NCBI RefSeq assembly: GCF_001280005.1
Contig: NZ_LGDW01000119.1
Location: 20,577-84,576, forward strand
DNA length: 64,000 nt
Source of the DNA: Streptomyces sp. NRRL WC-3618
GTDB taxonomy: Bacteria; Actinomycetota; Actinomycetes; Streptomycetales; Streptomycetaceae
Direction of reading: 5' to 3'
A program made the translations under genes and the position numbers. The notes beneath the pieces are model-generated. The model searched no databases. It was not told the origin of the DNA and worked only from the letters and a program-made list of their open reading frames with translations. Position 1 is the first letter of the stretch, and the number at the start of each line of letters is the position of its first letter. Below are positions 41,477 to 50,326 of this stretch, in pieces.

Positions 41477-43003
41477 GTGACGCAGATATCAGCCAGACCG
41501 GGCAGCCCGAGGGCAGAGCAGCCCCGCTCCCGCAGATACCGGGCGATGGTTCGCGATGTCCGATGGCCCGTTGGCATCGCGGCGGCGTACACCGTCGCCC
41601 AGCTGTTGCTCGTCGTGCCGGGGGCGGGCCTGGGATGGGACGAAGCCGTCTATGTCAGCCAGGTCAGCCCGCATGCCCCCGCCGCGTTCTTCAGCGCCCC
41701 GCGTGCCCGTGGCATCACCTTTCTTATCGCTCCCGTAGTGGGATTGACGGGTTCGCTGGAGGCGCTCCGCGTCTATCTTGCTGTCCTCTCGGGCGCCGGT
41801 CTCCTGCTGTCGATGTGCATATGGCGTCGGCTCCTCTCCCCCCGTGTCGCCGCTCTCGCGGGTGCGCTTCTCGCCGGCCTGTGGATCACCATGCTCTACG
41901 GCTCGCAGGCCATGCCCAACTTGTGGGTCGCGTACGGGGCGCTGATCGCGGTCGGCTGTTTCCTGAGAGCGGCGCAGGACCGATCGGACCGTGCGGCGCT
42001 GGCCGGTCTCGGCACAGCTGTGGCCTTCACCGCGCTCATGCGGCCGGGTGACGCGTTCTGGCTCCTCTTGCCGCTCTTTGGTGCCGCGTTGTCCGTTCGG
42101 GCGTGGCGGCGTCCGGCCGTGCTGCTCGTGCTGGTTGCGGGAGCGGTCCTCGGCAGCGCCGAATGGGTCATCGAGGCGTACCTCCGCTACGGCGGTCTCC
42201 CCGCCCGGCTCAGCCGTGCGGGCGAGATCCAGGGGCACTTCGGATGGCACCTCGCATTTGACGACCATGTACGGGCGCTGCAGGGGCGGACCCTGTGCCG
42301 CCCGTGCAATGTGCCGTTGCGGGAACCGCTCTCCGCTGCGTGGTGGTTCGTTCTGCCGCTGCTCACTGCAGGCGGCCTCGTGGCCGCGGTCCGCGCGCGC
42401 AAGACGGCCCTCATCCTCGTGCCGACGGTGGTCGGACTGTCCCTCGCGGTGCCGTACCTGCTCCTGGTCGGTTACGCGGCACCCCGCTTCCTGCTGCCTG
42501 CCTACGCGCTGCTCTCGCTCCCGGCAGCGCTGAGCCTGATGTGGCTGGCTGGTGCCGCGCGGCCACGCGCGGTCGTCGTCACCGCCCTGGTGCTGGCGCT
42601 GGCCGCTCACCTGACCGTCCAATACTTGGTCCTCGAAGCAGCCGTCTCCCGCAGCCGGTCGAGCCAGACGGCATTCGGGCGGGTGGCCACGGAACTCCGC
42701 CGCCAAGGGCTTCGCCCCCCGTGCGTCGTCAGCGGGGAGGAAGCCGTCCGAGTCGCGTTCCGCTCCGGCTGCGCGTCTCGCCAGACCGGTGGCCACGACG
42801 GCAGCATCACCCCGGCCGAGATGGGGGTCACTGCGCGGAGCCGACCTGTTGCCGTCCTCGTACGAGGCGACGCGCACCCACCTCCGTACGCCCGGGCCTG
42901 GCGGCACCACCCCCTCCCAGGCCTGCCTGGCATGCCGGGCCTTCTCGCCTACCTCGGGCCTGCGACGCTGCCGGCCCCGGCCAGGAAGCAGCATGCGCCG
43001 TAG
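41477..43003 (+). CDS. Polytopic membrane glycosyltransferase (GT-C type)
   Basis: Protein of 508 residues if GTG 41477 is used (ATG 41546 also possible). The N-terminal helix is followed by GAGLGWDEAVYVSQVSPHAPAAFFSAPRARGITFLIAPVVG; the WDEAVY acidic loop after helix 1 is the usual GT-C catalytic site (ArnT/PMT family). About 10-11 helices follow, then a soluble C-terminal domain of about 110 residues. It would use a polyprenyl-phosphate sugar to modify a surface molecule. No link to the azoxy cluster is apparent. Confidence 0.8.
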   Translation: MTQISARPGSPRAEQPRSRRYRAMVRDVRWPVGIAAAYTVAQLLLVVPGAGLGWDEAVYVSQVSPHAPAAFFSAPRARGITFLIAPVVGLTGSLEALRVYLAVLSGAGLLLSMCIWRRLLSPRVAALAGALLAGLWITMLYGSQAMPNLWVAYGALIAVGCFLRAAQDRSDRAALAGLGTAVAFTALMRPGDAFWLLLPLFGAALSVRAWRRPAVLLVLVAGAVLGSAEWVIEAYLRYGGLPARLSRAGEIQGHFGWHLAFDDHVRALQGRTLCRPCNVPLREPLSAAWWFVLPLLTAGGLVAAVRARKTALILVPTVVGLSLAVPYLLLVGYAAPRFLLPAYALLSLPAALSLMWLAGAARPRAVVVTALVLALAAHLTVQYLVLEAAVSRSRSSQTAFGRVATELRRQGLRPPCVVSGEEAVRVAFRSGCASRQTGGHDGSITPAEMGVTARSRPVAVLVRGDAHPPPYARAWRHHPLPGLPGMPGLLAYLGPATLPAPARKQHAP

Positions 43004-43494
43004 AGCCTTGCGAGGAGCCGGCCGAACGGATCTGCCGTCGGCGGTGCCACGCGGGGGAGGGCACCGTTGTTGACGCTTTCGTATTTCACGCAATCGTCCA
43101 CAGGGCTGGCACCGAAGCGGCCCCGACTGGCTGGGTGAAGAAGCGCCAGGTGATTGTGCCGCTCCGTGCAGGTGGTGAAGCGGCTGCCGGGTGGTCACCG
43201 TGTCGCCCTGCGATCGGTGACCACGGTCTGGAGCGTCGCCAGCCGCGCGCACGACCGGGTCCAGGACGTCATCAGGGCGAGCCGCAGTTCGCAGGTTCAG
43301 GCGAAGACCACCGAGAGGGTCACTTTTGATCCGCCGTCAGAGGGTCAGAATTCAGGCGTAGCCGAGACACTGACCACCTTGGATGTGGATGAGCTGAGAG
43401 CGCAGCAGTTCCGGTGCTGACCCGCAAGCTGTCATATCTCTCAGCTGGACCCCTTGGAATCAATCACCTAGCGGTGCGCACGGGCTGCGGGTGG
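43004..43494. other. Intergenic region, no gene recognised
   Basis: Nearly 500 bases with only short overlapping frames and no family motif. It separates the membrane glycosyltransferase from the acetyltransferase end and may be scar sequence from rearrangement. Confidence 0.5.
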
Positions 43495-44070
43495 TCACGG
43501 TGCGGCGGCCTCGTTGCCGACCTGGAGGAGCAGCAGGTCGTAGACCGGGCCGCCGGGCTCGTTGCGGTAGGGGCCCGCGTAGGTGTAGCCGAGGCGTTCG
43601 TACAAGGTGCGGCCGGGGGTGTTGTCCGGGCGGACCAGCAGTGAGGCGTAGTCGGGGTTGACGGCCTTCAGGAGTGCGGAGTGGAGGCGGGAGCCGATGC
43701 CCTGGGACTGGCGGGCGGGGGTGACGGCGAGCTCGCACAGGCCCATGAGGCGGCCCGCGCGGATGTGTTCGGGGATCTCGGGGAGCAGTTCGGGGCCGTA
43801 CCAGTACTCGGGTGTGCACGGGAAGGCGTAGCCGAAGCCGACCATGGAGCCGTTCGCGTAGGCCGCGACCAGTGTGAAGCCTTCGTGGCGGAGGTGCCCG
43901 GTGACCTGGCGACGCAACGCTACGGCGGACAGGCCGTCGGTGGCCGCGCCCGGGGTGTCGACGAGCTCGGGGTGCGCGTCGGACCAGATGTCCGCGATCG
44001 TGTCGAGCATCGGCGGGACCTGGCCGGGGCCGTAGGTGCGGATCACGACGTCTGTGCGGGTACTGGTCAC
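43495..44070 (-). CDS. GNAT-family N-acetyltransferase
   Basis: Protein of 191 residues with a GNAT core: FTLVAAYANGSMVGFGYAF (strands 2-4), the acetyl-CoA loop LAVTPARQSQGIGSRLHSALL, where RQSQGIG matches R/QxxGxG/A, and LLVRPDNTPGRTLYERLGYTYAGPY. It acetylates an unknown amine. The ATG at 44070 overlaps the stop of the broken TPR regulator (ATGA), an arrangement common in Streptomyces for this regulator/acetyltransferase pair. Confidence 0.9.
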   Translation of the reverse strand: MTSTRTDVVIRTYGPGQVPPMLDTIADIWSDAHPELVDTPGAATDGLSAVALRRQVTGHLRHEGFTLVAAYANGSMVGFGYAFPCTPEYWYGPELLPEIPEHIRAGRLMGLCELAVTPARQSQGIGSRLHSALLKAVNPDYASLLVRPDNTPGRTLYERLGYTYAGPYRNEPGGPVYDLLLLQVGNEAAAP

Positions 44071-44843
44071 GCCCGACCTCCTCCGGTGGCAACGGTGGTG
44101 CGGTACTCCTCGATCCAGTCGGCGACCGCGGGGACGCGGCCGTGTCGCTGGAGTGCGCCGGCGACGTTGTGCAGGGACTGCAGCAGCCGGTCGGAGCGCA
44201 CTTCGGGGAGGAACGCGAGGACCCTGCCTGCGGCCTCTGCAACTGCCTCCGGCTCGGGACGGTCCCTCACCGCATGTTGGATGGCGACGTCGGCCGTGTA
44301 CAGGGCGCGGTTTCTGGCGAAGGCGTCGCCATGCAGGAGGACGGCCTGTTAGAAGCCGAGCCAGGGCGGGTCGGCGTCGGCGGGGCCCTGGGCATAGAGG
44401 GTGTGGGCGCGGACGATCGCCTTGTCGGTGGCAGTGGCATCGCCCCTCAGTGCCCAGCCGCCGGCCTCGCGCATGTGGAACAGGGAGAGCAGCCGCGGGG
44501 AGCCGAGGTTGCGGCCACGGCCTGGGCGCCTTGCGCGGCGGAGACCGCTTCGCGCGGGCGGCCGGAGGCTTTGGCGAGTAAGGACAGGCAGCCGAAGGCG
44601 TGCGCCTCGAGTTCGGGGTCGTCGGCGATCCTTGCTGCGGCGAGGGCCTCGCCGTACAGCGAGTGGGCGTCCCCGGCCCGGCCGGAATCGTAGGCCAGCC
44701 ACCCGGCGGCGATCGACAGGACGCCGGTTGCCGAGCGCAGCTTCGACTCGGTGCGGCTGGTGTAGGTGCCGGACTGGAGCCACTGGTAGGCGGTGTGCAG
44801 CGCCTCGGACGCGGCCTGGCGCAGCGGCGAGGCTAGCGGCCGA
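44067..44843 (-). pseudogene. TPR-type transcriptional regulator, broken and 5'-truncated
   Basis: Helical repeat sequence can be followed through SGTYTSRTESKLRSATGVLSIAAGWLAYDSGRAGDAHSLYGEALAAARI, then a frame change near 44510 (LLSLFHMREAGGWALRGDATATDKAIVRAHTLY), an in-frame TAA at about 44348-44350, and the tail QAVLLHGDAFARNRALYTADVAIQHAV to the stop at 44067. The N-terminal HTH half is missing beyond 44843, where an alpha/beta hydrolase gene now ends. It is thus a pseudogene with at least two lesions. Confidence 0.8.
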
Positions 44844-45609
44844 GGAATCTTTCGACCACTGTCGCCAGGGCCTCTGGGCTCTCATCCGGGGCGAAGTGGC
44901 CGGCGTCATTGAAGACCTGGAGCTCGGCGTTCGGATACCACTGCAGCCAGGTGGACCGCATGGCGTCGGGGCCCATCGCCGGGTCGTTCGCACCAGCCAC
45001 GACAAGCACCGGGGTCGGATTTCCCTCGAGCCGCTCGTGAATGTCGGAGCCACGAGTCCAGGATTCGAGGTACGAGCGCAGGGCAGCCGACGAGGAGCGT
45101 CCCGAGCCGCTCACCCTGGCATCCAACCATGCATCGTCGTGCCGACTGCCGGTGGTGACATCAAAGATCGTCCTGCGGTTGCCGGAATCCTCCACGGCCC
45201 CGACGAACAGCTCCCACATCTCCCCTTCGAGCGGGAACCCGGACGCGGGTACCGGCGAGATGCCAACGATCGAGCGGACCCGCGAGGGGGCGTCCAGCAA
45301 CATCAGCTGGGCCGCCTTGCCGCCCATGGAGTGACCGATGACCGAGAAGGTGTTCCAGCCGAGGTCGTCGGCCACGGCGAGGGCGTCCGCTGCGACCTCC
45401 TCCATCGTGTACGTGCCGGGTGTGTCCATCGCCTCGCCGTACCCACGGCAGTCCACGAACGCGTAACTGAACGCGCTCCCGTCCAGGTACCGCCGCATAC
45501 GGCCGAAACTCGACCTGTCGCTGAGCCAGTGGTGGAGTGCGAGGACCCGCTCCGGACCGCTGCCCTGTACCTCGTACGGAATTACGTGTCCTGCTACATG
45601 ACCTGTCAC
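44833..45609 (-). CDS. Alpha/beta-fold hydrolase
   Basis: Protein of 258 residues starting at GTG 45609 with GGAGGGGAAG upstream. Features: oxyanion segment LALHHWLSDRSSFGRM, FVDCRGYGEAMD, nucleophile elbow GHSMGG, acid in VVAGANDPAMGPDAM and His in FNDAGHFAPDE. The length and motifs are those of a complete haloperoxidase/esterase-like hydrolase. It lies between transposase fragments and the broken regulator, so it may have arrived by transfer. Substrate unknown. Confidence 0.88.
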   Translation of the reverse strand: MTGHVAGHVIPYEVQGSGPERVLALHHWLSDRSSFGRMRRYLDGSAFSYAFVDCRGYGEAMDTPGTYTMEEVAADALAVADDLGWNTFSVIGHSMGGKAAQLMLLDAPSRVRSIVGISPVPASGFPLEGEMWELFVGAVEDSGNRRTIFDVTTGSRHDDAWLDARVSGSGRSSSAALRSYLESWTRGSDIHERLEGNPTPVLVVAGANDPAMGPDAMRSTWLQWYPNAELQVFNDAGHFAPDESPEALATVVERFLGR

Positions 45610-45649
45610 AACGCTGGGTCTTCCCCTCCGGGCCGGGCCCGGAATCCGC

Positions 45650-45790
45650 CCAATTGAGGCTTCGCTCCAACGGCGTAGCAGCACGAGCGGGCGACCCAAG
45701 GCGTCGCAGGCCAGATGAATCTCGCCGGTCAGGCCACCCCAGCCCGGGAACTTCCAGACGATCCCGTGAGGGCCCCCGGTCGTCCAGCCG
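45650..45790 (-). mobile_element. IS5-like transposase fragment
   Basis: A short frame reads GWGGLTGEIHLACDALGRPL, matching the GGLTxKIHLAC segment of IS5-family transposases common in Streptomyces. Only about 45 codons remain. Confidence 0.65.
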
Positions 45791-45794
45791 CTTG

Positions 45795-46005
45795 CGTCCA
45801 CGCAAACGCCTCGCCGGTGTTGGCCAGGAAGCACACCAGCGGGTGGAACCCGAAACCGCCTTTGTATGTGGGTGCGGCTGTTCCTTCTCGGAGTGGCACC
45901 AGCGTGGCGTCGAGGTCCAGGATAGGAGCGGGCAGCATGCGTCCTGCGGCCCGGGCGGCGGGTACGCTCTCCCGGTCTCGGCGGCCTGCAGCCAGGCGGG
46001 AGGTG
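45795..46005 (-). mobile_element. IS1380-like transposase fragment
   Basis: A leftward frame reads PILDLDATLV followed by GTAAPTYKGGFGFHPLVCF, the DDE-region signature of IS1380 transposases. It is directly next to the IS5-like piece, indicating nested insertions and decay. Confidence 0.65.
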
Positions 46006-46023
46006 CGCGCCATCACCGACGCC

Positions 46024-46416
46024 ATGGTGCGCCTGCTGATCGGCGCCCCGCTGACTTCCGACGGCAAGCTGACCGTCGTCTCCCTGGCCGCCGAAGCCGG
46101 CCTGCGCCGCAACAAGCTCACCCACAAGCACACCGGGCTCAAGGACCTCTTCTACGCCCTCGTCAAAGCCCGCGCGCCCCTCCCCGAGACGGACTCCGGG
46201 AGGGGCGCGCGGGACCGCGCGGCCAAGCAGCAGCAGGACCTGACCCGAGTCCGCGCCGAACGCAACGACCTGCGGACCCAGCTCCAGCTCATGGCCCGGA
46301 TCGTCCAAGTCCTGGAGGTCGAGAAGCACCAGCTCGAGGAGGCCAACACGAGCCTGCGCGCGCAGTTGGCCGCTCACACGGCCGTCCCCGACCTCACCCG
46401 CAGGCGCCGAACCTGA
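46024..46416 (+). CDS. Small HTH plus coiled-coil protein
   Basis: Protein of about 130 residues. The first part (LTVVSLAAEAGLRRNKLTHKHTGLKDLFYALVKA) looks like a helix-turn-helix, and the rest is a coiled coil (LTRVRAERNDLRTQLQLMARIVQVLEVEKHQLEEANTSLRAQL). Similar small proteins accompany tyrosine-recombinase elements, which would fit the surrounding mobile debris. The start could lie further upstream in the same frame; ATG 46024 is the clearest. Confidence 0.6.
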   Translation: MVRLLIGAPLTSDGKLTVVSLAAEAGLRRNKLTHKHTGLKDLFYALVKARAPLPETDSGRGARDRAAKQQQDLTRVRAERNDLRTQLQLMARIVQVLEVEKHQLEEANTSLRAQLAAHTAVPDLTRRRRT

Positions 46417-46440
46417 CCGAGCGCGGCGCGGCGACATGGC

Positions 46441-46857
46441 CTACTCGTCGAGCTCGGCGCGCACCCGGCGCGAGGGGCTGAAGGCGTACAGGTCGAGGAA
46501 GGCGGGCGGCTCGGTGACGCCGGGGCCGCCGCTCTCGACCCAGGCGGCGATGTCGGCGGTGGCGTCGCGGTCGTTGACCAGGCCGAGCCATACGGGCCAG
46601 ATGCCGGCCTTACGGCCGGTGGTGGAGGGCTGGACCACGACGACGTTGGCGCGCTCGCAGGCGTCGAGGCAGTCGGTGACCCGGACGGTCGCCGTCCCGT
46701 CCAAGGCTTCTCGCAGGTCGCGGAGTTGGGCGGCGTGGTCGAGGCCGGGAACCTTCGGTGTGCCGCAGCAGCAGCCGCGGCACACCGTGACCGTGGGCCG
46801 GGCCGCTCGCGGCCCGGCGCGGGAGCCGGGCGGCGGGAGCGTCTGCTCACGCGGCAC
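46441..46857 (-). CDS. Thioredoxin-like [2Fe-2S] ferredoxin-domain protein
   Basis: Protein of 138 residues with a cysteine pattern VTVCRGCCCGTPKVPG near residues 23-38 and TDCLDACERANVVVVQPS near 62-79, as in thioredoxin-like [2Fe-2S] proteins (NuoE-like C-x(n)-C...C-x3-C). It might transfer electrons or sense metal. Its 5' end overlaps the tail of the ATPase fragment by 11 bases, as expected for a former operon with a metal pump. Confidence 0.75.
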   Translation of the reverse strand: MPREQTLPPPGSRAGPRAARPTVTVCRGCCCGTPKVPGLDHAAQLRDLREALDGTATVRVTDCLDACERANVVVVQPSTTGRKAGIWPVWLGLVNDRDATADIAAWVESGGPGVTEPPAFLDLYAFSPSRRVRAELDE

Positions 46858-47218
46858 CTCCTCGGACGGGGTTCTTCCAGGCGGCTTCGCGCAGCAGGCG
46901 CAGGCCGTTGAGGCCGACGATGACGGTGGAGCCTTCGTGGCTGGCGACGCCGAGCGGCAGCGGGAGGGTGGCGATGAGGTCCCAGGCCACCAGGGCGGTG
47001 ATGAAGACGCCGGCGATGACGAGGTTCTGGACGACCAGGCGGTGTGCGCTGCGGGAGAGGGCGACGGTGGGGATGGTGGAGAGCTCGTCGCGTACGACGA
47101 CGGCGTCGGCGGTCTCCAGGGCGAGGTCGGAGCCGGCCTTGCCCATGGTGATGCCGGTGTGCGCGGCGGCCAGCGCCGGGGCGTCGTTGACGTCGGCGCC
47201 GGACCTCCGGCGGGCCTA
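46847..47218 (-). pseudogene. P-type metal ATPase, 3' fragment
   Basis: The frame preserves GADVNDAPALAAAHTGITMGKAGSDLALETADAVVV, the hinge region of P1B ATPases (normally GDGVNDAPAL), then two membrane helices and NGLRLLREA. Everything upstream (phosphorylation site, metal-binding helices) is absent and the frame starts at the border with the next gene at 47216. It is a truncated heavy-metal pump. Confidence 0.85.
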
Positions 47219-47959
47219 GAAGCGGCCCTCCTTGTCCAGGTTGATCAGCATGACGATCCACACGGCGGCGGCCCGCACCACGCCCAGCGCCTCAATCCGG
47301 GTCAGCTCCACGTCCTTCTGGCCGCCGCCGTGGCGCACCCAAGGCATCGCGGAGCCGTAGTTGTGCAGCTGGTTGATCGCCTGGCACAGCGGGGTGCGCT
47401 CGCCTTCGGGGAACAGCCGGCGAAGCCCGGAGTTGATGTCCTTCTGCCCGGAGGCGATCTTGACGACGCCTTCCAGGGTGTTGACGGCCAACGCGACGGC
47501 CTGGCGATCGTCCCCGGCCTTCTGGGCGGTCAGGGCCTTGGACCAATTGCTCCGGGCGGCGGCGTACTTCCCGGTGAGCAAGGTCAGCGGGCGGACCGTG
47601 GTGTCCTGGACATCCAGTTCCTCGGCCCCCTCGTCGTCCTCGAGGAAGGAGCCGTCGACCATCACGAGAGCGATTTCGGCCTCCTTGAGGATCTTGTTGA
47701 CCCTCTCGTCGTAGGCCGATGATCCCCACATGCCGTTCGAGGTCAGGGCCTGCTCCAGCAGGTCGAAGACCTTGGGGTCCGGCAGCCGCTGCAACTGCTC
47801 GTTGATCCATTCGGGCAGGTCCCTGCCCCACAGGCCGGAGGGCACGGGGATGTCGAGCCAGGCGGCGAGGGTCGCAACCGCTTCCTCCTCCAAGGCGTGC
47901 ACGACGTCCTGGAGTACTCGGCGTAGCCCGGGCGGGGCTACCTCACGTTCGTGACTCAT
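47216..47959 (-). CDS. Hypothetical Abi-C/HEPN-like protein
   Basis: Protein of 247 residues starting MSHEREVAPPGLRR. The C-terminal helical part (WSKALTAQKAGDDRQAVALAVNTLEGVVKIASGQKDINSGLRRLFPE, then INQLHNYGSAMPWVRHGG) resembles the Abi-C or HEPN-type domains that end many abortive infection proteins. The N-terminal half is helical and not recognised. Its position beside the DUF4209-like gene suggests a defence module. The exact family is uncertain without profile searches. Confidence 0.5.
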   Translation of the reverse strand: MSHEREVAPPGLRRVLQDVVHALEEEAVATLAAWLDIPVPSGLWGRDLPEWINEQLQRLPDPKVFDLLEQALTSNGMWGSSAYDERVNKILKEAEIALVMVDGSFLEDDEGAEELDVQDTTVRPLTLLTGKYAAARSNWSKALTAQKAGDDRQAVALAVNTLEGVVKIASGQKDINSGLRRLFPEGERTPLCQAINQLHNYGSAMPWVRHGGGQKDVELTRIEALGVVRAAAVWIVMLINLDKEGRF

Positions 47960-48135
47960 CGTCAGTCCTTGGGATCGGCGTGGTGCTTCGGCCTTCATTG
48001 TCGCCGAGCTGGCTGCTGGGCTCGGCCCGTTTTCGTACGAGTGAGCCGCGCCGGACCACGCCGGGGCGGCGGGTGGCGTGCGTTCCCGGCCTGGCGAAGC
48101 GGCCCAGGAGTGGCGCTGCCCTGCGGTCCTGGGGA

Positions 48136-49794
48136 TTAGGCCGTCGGGTCAGGTGTCATGCGCTGCCCGTGCGCGTGGCTGAGCAGGTACAGCGCCGCTT
48201 GCAAGATGAGCACGACGTGGTGCTTGGACGGGGTGTCGGCCAGGCCGTGGAGGATGTCGTTGCGCAGGTTCATCCCGCGGTCGGGGTCGACCAGGAGAAG
48301 TTCCAGCGCTCTGCTCCAGTCCGCCGGATACCCGGCCTCCGGCATGCTCTGCAAGAGCTTGCCCAGCAAGTCGACTCCACCGGGGCTCGGTCCCCAGACC
48401 ACGGAGACGACAGGAACCCGGGAGCGCAGGAGTTCCCGGAGGATCTGCTCAACCTGTGGCAGGGCGACGCACGCCGCGGCGTCGAATTCCTCCAGCCAGT
48501 AATAGCAGAAGGCCTGGGCGAGGGTCCGCGCACGCGGCTCGGGCAGCACCGCCTCGTGTGCCAGAGCGGCGGTCATCTCGAACTCGTCGGGTCGAAAGCG
48601 TTCGTGGATGCGGTCGAGCTGGATTGCGGTCAGGATCCCGAACAGTCCCAGGCCGCGGACCTGCATCGCCACGGCGAGGTCGTCGTCGGCCTCGACGGGC
48701 GGTCGGACGAAGACCGGTCCGGCTGGGTTGATGCGCGAGCGCGGGATCCTTAGCAGGCCCTCGAGCGCGCCGTCGGCCTCGGCCTCGGCCTGCGCGCGCA
48801 TCGCCGGATGGATGTCCTGCACAGTGAGCCACAGCGCGGTCCGCAGATCCTCGGCTGCATCGACCCGGGCCTGCTGCCCGGCGATCAACGCGCGCGGGAT
48901 GGTGCCCTCGGTCCGGATGGAGGTCCACTCCGGCGTGGTCTGCTGCAGGGCCATCTCGGCACGGGCCCGCAGGTCGGGCAGTCCCCGCTTCTGCGCCTGG
49001 GTCGCTGCCTCCGTCAGGAAGTACAGGCGGCGGTGCCCTGCATCGGCGGTATCGGCGGCGTCGAGGAGGGTGTGGACCACGGCGGCATCGATCTCCGTGT
49101 GGCGGCTGGGGACCGCGTCCTTCCGCAGTGCATCGAGGAAGCCAAGCCGGACATCCACGTCGCGGGCGAAGAGGTCGGCCGCCCGTTCGGCGAGGTCCGC
49201 GACATCGCACTCCAGGGTCTGCAACGTTTCCAGGACAACCAGCAGGGGTCGCCCCTCGTCCTCGGCGCCGGCTAGGAGGCGCTCGGCAAGGGCGACGGCG
49301 TCCTTGGTCGCGCGTTCACGAACGGCGTGCTGCTTGAACTTGAGGGACAACTCTCCGGCCCTCTTCAGGCACCGGGCGGCCCGCAGCAGCCCGTGGCCGT
49401 CCTGGGCGGCCAACAGCAACTGCACCGCGTCGAGGTATCCGGAGGCCGCGCCACGAACGTGGTCGGGTCTACGGCCGTGTCCGGCGTCGAGCAGCAGATG
49501 ATGAAGGTGGCCACGGAGCAGAGGATCATCCACGTGGTCTGCGTACAGGCTCCAGATCTCCAGCTGGGCCGGCGTGGTGGGCGGAATCGGCGGGGCCTCC
49601 CGCGGCTCCGTCCGAGCCTTCAGCACCTCAGACGGCCGGCGGCGCAAGGCCGCGACCAGCGCATCCCGCTGCTCGACGGCCGTACTCGAACCGACGTCCA
49701 TGGCCGCGAGGGAGAACGCGGCGGCTGCGTTGGAGACGGCGTCCTTCGCCGCCGCCATGAGCGCTGTCAGCACGCTCGGCTCGATCTGGGGCAC
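48136..49794 (-). CDS. DUF4209-like protein with HEPN RxxxxH motif
   Basis: All-helical protein of 552 residues. Near its end MNLRNDILHGLAD contains an R-N-x3-H HEPN-type motif, as in DUF4209 proteins, where NxRNxxxHG closes the chain. HEPN domains are commonly RNases in toxin-antitoxin and phage-defence systems. The first 450 residues are helical repeats without a catalytic signature that I can name. It is transcribed toward the Abi-like gene, 176 bases away. Confidence 0.6.
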   Translation of the reverse strand: MPQIEPSVLTALMAAAKDAVSNAAAAFSLAAMDVGSSTAVEQRDALVAALRRRPSEVLKARTEPREAPPIPPTTPAQLEIWSLYADHVDDPLLRGHLHHLLLDAGHGRRPDHVRGAASGYLDAVQLLLAAQDGHGLLRAARCLKRAGELSLKFKQHAVRERATKDAVALAERLLAGAEDEGRPLLVVLETLQTLECDVADLAERAADLFARDVDVRLGFLDALRKDAVPSRHTEIDAAVVHTLLDAADTADAGHRRLYFLTEAATQAQKRGLPDLRARAEMALQQTTPEWTSIRTEGTIPRALIAGQQARVDAAEDLRTALWLTVQDIHPAMRAQAEAEADGALEGLLRIPRSRINPAGPVFVRPPVEADDDLAVAMQVRGLGLFGILTAIQLDRIHERFRPDEFEMTAALAHEAVLPEPRARTLAQAFCYYWLEEFDAAACVALPQVEQILRELLRSRVPVVSVVWGPSPGGVDLLGKLLQSMPEAGYPADWSRALELLLVDPDRGMNLRNDILHGLADTPSKHHVVLILQAALYLLSHAHGQRMTPDPTA

Positions 49795-49812
49795 GGGACC
49801 TCACTTTCGTCA

Positions 49813-50201
49813 TCAGCAGTATCGGAGCAGCCGGTGTCCGAGCGCACCGATTTTCGTGCGCTCCGGCGGGAAGCCCTCGGGTTCAGCGGCCGCGTCGGCA
49901 CGGCCACGGCGACCGGCACCCCGGACATCGCCACCCCGCGCAGTTACGCCCCGTCGGCGTCGATGTCGTACAGACCAAAGCGGAACCGCGCGGCGGAAGG
50001 AGCCGGAGTAGTGGTGCTCGACCACGAAGGTCTTCGATTCCTTCTCCGCAGCAGCTCGACCGCGTACCGCCGGGCGTCGAACCCGCCATCACCAACGTGA
50101 CGGAAGGAGTGCCGTCGACCGTTCCACCGCTGGCACCAGTCGGAGGCGGTGGGAACCTCGGCCAAGCCGTCGAACGGAGGGGTGTCTTGGACGGTAGTCA
50201 C
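49813..50201 (-). pseudogene. Mom-like/GNAT-type protein, frameshifted fragment
   Basis: The first 45 codons from 50201 read SDWCQRWNGRRHSFRHVGDGGFDARRYAVELL, resembling the start of Mom-like DNA-modification acetyltransferase relatives. The next conserved part, VEHHYSGSFRRAV, is in a different frame at about 49980-50025, and the following RFGLYDID-type segment is in the first frame again. The gene therefore carries frameshifts and is cut off near 49813. Confidence 0.5.
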
Positions 50202-50326
50202 GGCCGCGAGCGCGGCGCGCTGGTAGCGTCGTCAGCAGAGCGGCAACACGTGGAAACTGTCCGCAGAAGCCGTGGGTTCCGGCATGGCTCATTTGCAGTC
50301 GACCACAGAGAAGCCATGATCCAAAG

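Noticed and set aside
44349..45053. 234-codon leftward frame
   Set aside because: Only its last 60 codons belong to the regulator pseudogene; the rest lies out of frame over the alpha/beta hydrolase gene.
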